Shown: piece by piece, positions 63,722 to 64,000 of the stretch
How the letters are laid out: each line of letters begins with the position of its first letter
How positions within the stretch are numbered: the first letter of the stretch is position 1
Source: Carposina sasakii
Taxonomy: Eukaryota; Arthropoda; Insecta; Lepidoptera; Carposinidae
Direction of reading: 5' to 3'
NCBI GenBank assembly: GCA_014607495.2
Contig: CP053162.1
Location: 1-64,000, forward strand
DNA length: 64,000 nt
Notes under the pieces: generated by a model
What the model saw: the letters and a program-made list of their open reading frames with translations, nothing else
What the model was told of the DNA's origin: nothing
The model's database searches: none
Translations under genes and position numbers: made by a program

Positions 63722-64000
63722 TCACGCCAGCACCGTATATACTTTGCCCCTATCCCTGTAATACATGATACATCCATATTCATTGATTGCTTTATAAACA
63801 ACACCTTGTTTTTCATTATCATCTAGTTTCACGTGAGATACTTTAATTTTATGGCATTCTTTTCGTTCCGTTCCCGTGAGAATTTCGAGAAGTCCTTTCA
63901 TAGCCCAAGCGCGCACTTGCGGCCATGCAGCGGCGGCCACCGATTTCACCGAAATATCATTTTGGTCTGGCCGCTGCTGTTTGGCCGCAAGTGTGAGCTT
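63722..64000 (-). CDS. Unidentified C-terminal coding frame (partial), doubtful
   Basis: 93 codons open from the right window edge to TGA at 63722-63724. It reads AKQQRPDQNDISVK and AWAMKGLLEILTGTERK near the edge and ends YYRDRGKVYTVLA. No family is recognised. The first third overlaps a GC-rich inverted repeat, which argues that this end may be a MITE or transposon terminus rather than a host exon. The remaining two thirds read like protein. Confidence 0.3.
   Translation of the reverse strand, partial: KLTLAAKQQRPDQNDISVKSVAAAAWPQVRAWAMKGLLEILTGTERKECHKIKVSHVKLDDNEKQGVVYKAINEYGCIMYYRDRGKVYTVLA
63913..63995. repeat. GC-rich inverted repeat at the right edge
   Basis: CACTTGCGGCCATGCAGCGG and, reversed from 63968-63995, CACTTGCGGCCAAACAGCAG pair over about 27 bases with four mismatches. 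The pairing seems to continue past the window edge. Confidence 0.75.

Overview
This window looks like genomic DNA from a moth or butterfly (Lepidoptera). It is AT-rich, intron-like or intergenic sequence packed with repeat types that I recognise from lepidopteran genomes. They include short RTE-tailed retroposons ending in (TGA)n, tRNA-derived SINEs, Helitron-like pieces ending in CTAG, (CATA)n and (TA)n microsatellites, and many short inverted-repeat elements. The species cannot be told from the sequence alone. I found no convincing multi-exon host gene. The only long, clean reading frames belong to transposable elements.

Layout. 1-1960: 3' end of a Ty3/gypsy-type LTR retrotransposon (integrase tail, a 24-bp tandem array, an LTR-like promoter and polyadenylation region). 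2.6-2.8 kb: GC-rich patch with a TATA/initiator pair. 3.0-13.5 kb: first copies of the two main MITE families (A, palindromic, about 260 bp; B, about 375 bp), a decayed LINE reverse transcriptase, a truncated SINE with an 18-bp target duplication, and a hAT-type MITE with a perfect 39-bp inverted repeat. 14.4-16.5 kb: a 5'-truncated LINE with an intact reverse transcriptase frame nested inside a family A MITE. 17-34 kb: more A and B copies, Helitron-like pieces, RTE-tailed retroposons and hairpins. 34-46 kb: a compound inverted repeat, a duplicated segment followed by two short coding-like frames, a GC-rich palindrome, and a MITE with a sister copy near 61.6 kb. 46.6-49.5 kb: a complete pogo-like DNA transposon with perfect 23-bp terminal inverted repeats, TA duplication, subterminal repeats and a 696-residue transposase carrying a PHD finger. 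A full SINE with a 12-bp target duplication sits 8 bp away. 50-64 kb: a 221-bp-arm hairpin flanked by a 13-bp duplication, a tRNA-like sequence inside an inverted repeat, the last family B copy, hAT-like pieces, and an open frame running off the right edge.

How the parts relate. The window is mainly a record of transposition. Autonomous elements (pogo-like transposase, LINE reverse transcriptase, gypsy integrase) sit among non-autonomous ones. Families A and B share the same CAGGGTG...CACCCTG ends and TA-rich flanks, so one unseen transposase may have moved both. The pogo-like element and its neighbouring SINE look youngest: perfect repeats, perfect target duplications, unbroken frame. Assignments to superfamilies rest on protein motifs, terminal repeats and target duplications read by eye. 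No database search was possible.
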